A stretch of DNA of 24,207 nucleotides, taken from the NCBI GenBank assembly GCA_038117265.1, contig JAYOFO010000041.1, positions 1 to 24,207 on the forward strand, written 5' to 3'. Positions 22,663-24,207 of this stretch are shown here, piece after piece. The DNA is from JAYPUG01 sp038117265. GTDB lineage: Bacteria > Pseudomonadota > Alphaproteobacteria > UBA6615. The notes under the pieces are model-generated. The model saw nothing but the letters and a program-made list of their open reading frames with translations, searched no databases and was not told the origin of the DNA. Within the stretch, counting starts at the first letter, position 1. Each line of letters begins with the position of its first letter. A program made the position numbers and the translations under genes.

Positions 22663-22691
22663 AAACTAGGGGAACGTGGCGGAAGGGTCAA
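22663..22691 (-). promoter_or_regulatory. Candidate sigma-70-type promoter of the ffh operon
   Basis: On the minus strand TTGACC (22691-22686), a 17-base spacer and TAGTTT (22668-22663) give a five-of-six -35 match with ideal spacing. Transcription would start near 22656, giving a leader of about 130 bases that begins with the hairpin array. Confidence 0.5.
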
Positions 22692-23091
22692 GCGCGATAC
22701 ATGGTGGCGCCAACTGCTTCATGAACACCCAAAATGGGGTATTATGGCATTCTGATTTGGTTAATTTTTGTGCGGACTTTTTGTTAAACACCGGATTTTA
22801 TGAGGAAACCCTAAATCACCATTAAATGTTTCAAATACATGAGGTTATACCTGTTTGAATCAAATTCTTCCTGCCCCCTTGTGTGCACGTGATGGTTGTG
22901 TCATATGCATTTCTCTAGGTGGTATTGCGGTCGGCGTCGGGGGAGGCTGACCTGATGACCAGAGGTTTCCCGCGCGTCTCTTTGCGCACCGGAACCGATG
23001 CCCGCCTGGTTTGTCCGGCGCACTGCCGTTCGATGTCCCCCGACCGAGTGTTTGCACGCTAAAGACTTTCAATTTCAGGGGGCGTTATTCC
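22692..23091. other. Long intergenic region with AT-rich tract upstream of the XRE regulator
   Basis: No convincing gene lies in these 400 bases. Bases 22741-22860 hold about 32% G+C by hand count against roughly two thirds in the surrounding genes. Inside are a perfect 11-base palindrome TTTGAATCAAA (22854-22864) that contains a GANTC methylation motif, the near-palindrome AGGTTATACCT (22842-22852), and several A/T runs. A 34-codon ATG frame (22721-22825) has no ribosome-binding site. The tract probably holds the promoter and operators of the regulator at 23092, but no convincing -35/-10 pair could be fixed. Confidence 0.6.
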
Positions 23092-23472
23092 GTGCCACAT
23101 CCAGTTGATACCCATGTCGGACGCCGCATGCGACAGCGGCGCGAGATGTGCGGCATGCCGCAGAAGGAGCTCGCAAAGCGGCTCAGCATCAGCTTCCAGC
23201 AGGTCCAGAAGTATGAAAGCGGCGCCAACCGCATCAGCGCCTCGAAGCTCTGGCAGCTCTGCGACGTCCTCGACGTGGCGCCGGGCTATTTCTTCGAGGG
23301 TCTCAACGGCAGCCGGCGCAAGGCGAGCCAGCCCGAGATCGCACCCAGCGCAGATCCGGACTCGCGGTCGGCACGCCAGGTGCTCGACCTGAACCAGGCG
23401 TTCCAGAAGATTCCGGACACGCGCGTGCGCCGACAGGTGGTGCAACTGGTCAAGTCGCTCGGTCGCTCCTGA
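23092..23472 (+). CDS. XRE/Cro-CI family helix-turn-helix regulator
   Basis: From the GTG at 23092, preceded by AGGGGG about ten bases upstream, the product is 126 residues. The beginning PVDTHVGRRMRQRRE followed by GMPQKELAKRLSISFQQVQKYE (about 21-42) is the HTH_3 fold, with the recognition helix at SFQQVQKYESG and the supporting helices to GYFFEGL near 71. This short type with a PVD-x-HVG start is very common in alphaproteobacteria, where relatives affect symbiosis, quorum sensing or cell-envelope traits. The tail after residue 72 is polar, with a Leu/Val-rich C-terminal helix (RRQVVQLVKSLGRS) that may dimerise. The target genes are unknown. Its long AT-rich upstream region suggests complex control, possibly autoregulation. 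Confidence 0.88.
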   Translation: MPHPVDTHVGRRMRQRREMCGMPQKELAKRLSISFQQVQKYESGANRISASKLWQLCDVLDVAPGYFFEGLNGSRRKASQPEIAPSADPDSRSARQVLDLNQAFQKIPDTRVRRQVVQLVKSLGRS

Positions 23473-23482
23473 AGCTCCGGCC

Positions 23483-23503
23483 CGCCCCAGGGCATCCGGG
23501 GCG
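23483..23503 (+). terminator. GC-rich hairpin after the XRE gene
   Basis: CGCCCC (23483-23488) pairs with GGGGCG (23498-23503) across a 9-base loop, ten bases after the stop. There is no T-tract, so this is at best a weak terminator. It lies just upstream of the dapF promoter candidate. Confidence 0.3.
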
Positions 23504-23510
23504 ATCGGAC

Positions 23511-23540
23511 TGGACGCGCGGGCACCGGCGGCTCTATATC
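23511..23540 (+). promoter_or_regulatory. Candidate dapF promoter giving a leaderless mRNA
   Basis: TGGACG (23511-23516), an 18-base spacer and TATATC (23535-23540) resemble the element before phaA. The -10 box ends only six bases before the ATG at 23547, so transcription would start at or next to the A of the start codon. No Shine-Dalgarno is present in that gap, which fits leaderless initiation. Confidence 0.4.
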
Positions 23541-23546
23541 CCGCCC

Positions 23547-24207
23547 ATGAGTTCGCGTCCCTTCATAAAGATGCATGGCCTGGGCAATGACTTCGTCATT
23601 GTCGATGCCCGCGCGCAACCGCTCGACGTGACCGCCGAGGGAACGCGACGGCTGTCGGACCGGAACACGGGGATCGGCTTCGACCAGCTCATCGCAATCG
23701 ACGCGCCGCGCGACGGGCTGGCGGATGTGGATGTGCGCATCTTCAATGCCGACGGCGGCGAGGTGGGTGCCTGCGGCAACGCCATGCGCTGCGTGGCGCG
23801 GCTGTTGCTCGACGGCGTGCCCGGTCCCCTTTCGATCCGTACGGCCGCAGGCATTCTGAAAGCCTGGACGGACGGTACCGCGGAGACATTCTCGGTCGAC
23901 ATGGGCCCCGCACGCGACGCGTGGGCAGACATACCGCTGGCCGCGGCCTGCGACACCGACCATGTGCCGATCGCGCGCGGCATGCTCGCGGATGCCGTGG
24001 CGGTCAGCATGGGCAATCCCCATGCGGTGTTCTTCGTCGACGACGTAGCAGCCGTTCCGATCGCCGAGCTGGGCCCGCAGCTCGAGCACGACCCGATGTT
24101 TCCCGAACGCGCGAACATCGGCGTCGCCCAGGTGACCGGCCCGGACGCGCTGCGCCTGCGCGTCTGGGAACGCGGCGCCGGCCTGACGCTGGCCTGCGGC
24201 ACCGGCG
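23547..24207 (+). CDS. dapF: Diaminopimelate epimerase, N-terminal part (3' end outside window)
   Basis: The ATG at 23547 opens 220 codons that run off the window end; the full protein should be about 275 residues. KMHGLGNDFVIVDA at 8-21 is the family start. Cys76 in GACGNAMRC is the first catalytic cysteine and Cys217 in LACGTG, right at the end, is the second, so both acid/base residues of the epimerase are present. It interconverts LL- and meso-diaminopimelate for lysine and peptidoglycan synthesis in the cytoplasm. Its pathway partner asd is also in the window. No Shine-Dalgarno precedes the start, and a TATATC box lies six bases upstream. Confidence 0.95.
   Translation, partial: MSSRPFIKMHGLGNDFVIVDARAQPLDVTAEGTRRLSDRNTGIGFDQLIAIDAPRDGLADVDVRIFNADGGEVGACGNAMRCVARLLLDGVPGPLSIRTAAGILKAWTDGTAETFSVDMGPARDAWADIPLAAACDTDHVPIARGMLADAVAVSMGNPHAVFFVDDVAAVPIAELGPQLEHDPMFPERANIGVAQVTGPDALRLRVWERGAGLTLACGTG

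Noticed and set aside
22761..22836. CtrA binding sites (TTAA-N7-TTAA) in the AT-rich region
   Set aside because: TTAA occurs three times but never with seven-base spacing.

Overview
The window is a high-G+C chromosomal segment of a free-living proteobacterium, almost certainly an alphaproteobacterium. The conserved minus-strand order ffh - rpsP - rimM - trmD - rplS - leuC - leuD - leuB with asd further on, dapF divergent from ffh, and a PhaR-regulated polyhydroxyalkanoate (PHA) cluster all fit Alphaproteobacteria (Rhodospirillales-like). The order or genus cannot be fixed from this sequence alone. I see no mobile element, prophage, CRISPR array, tRNA or rRNA.

Region 1 (1-3974) holds the end of an MFS transporter. 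It converges on a minus-strand pair made of an oxalyl-CoA-synthetase-like AMP ligase and a ketopantoate-reductase-family enzyme. Divergent from the ligase is an EAL-domain c-di-GMP phosphodiesterase gene that looks like the 3' part of a former GGDEF-EAL gene.

Region 2 (3998-8287) is a compact PHA module. The regulator phaR is divergent from a small PhaE/phasin-like gene whose last 197 bases are overprinted, in another frame, by the start of a short PhaC-like synthase. phaA (thiolase) and phaB (acetoacetyl-CoA reductase) follow. Together they can turn acetyl-CoA into 3-hydroxybutyryl-CoA and polymer.

Region 3 (8332-10495) is a tightly coupled plus-strand run: a TerC-family membrane protein, a NUDIX hydrolase and a YddG-like EamA exporter, joined by 4-base overlaps.

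Region 4 (10492-14210) carries asd with a downstream eight-cysteine Fe-S protein, a SAM methyltransferase, an Mpo1/DUF962 membrane protein overlapping a small lipoprotein gene, and a small exported protein.

Region 5 (14258-22526, minus strand) joins leucine biosynthesis (leuC, an RDD membrane protein, leuD, leuB) to the translation and secretion block (ffh, two tandem VOC/glyoxalase genes, rpsP, rimM, trmD, rplS). A clear intrinsic terminator separates rplS from leuC.

Region 6 (22527-24207) has a hairpin-rich ffh leader behind a good sigma-70-like promoter, then an unusually AT-rich intergenic tract (about 32% G+C over 22741-22860 by hand count). A small XRE-type regulator and the 5' part of dapF, cut by the window end, complete it.

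No wholly new system is evident. The best leads are the overprinted PhaE-like/PhaC pair, the triple-hairpin ffh leader, the AT-rich tract before the XRE regulator, the truncated GGDEF-EAL gene, and the terminator that sits directly against leuC.
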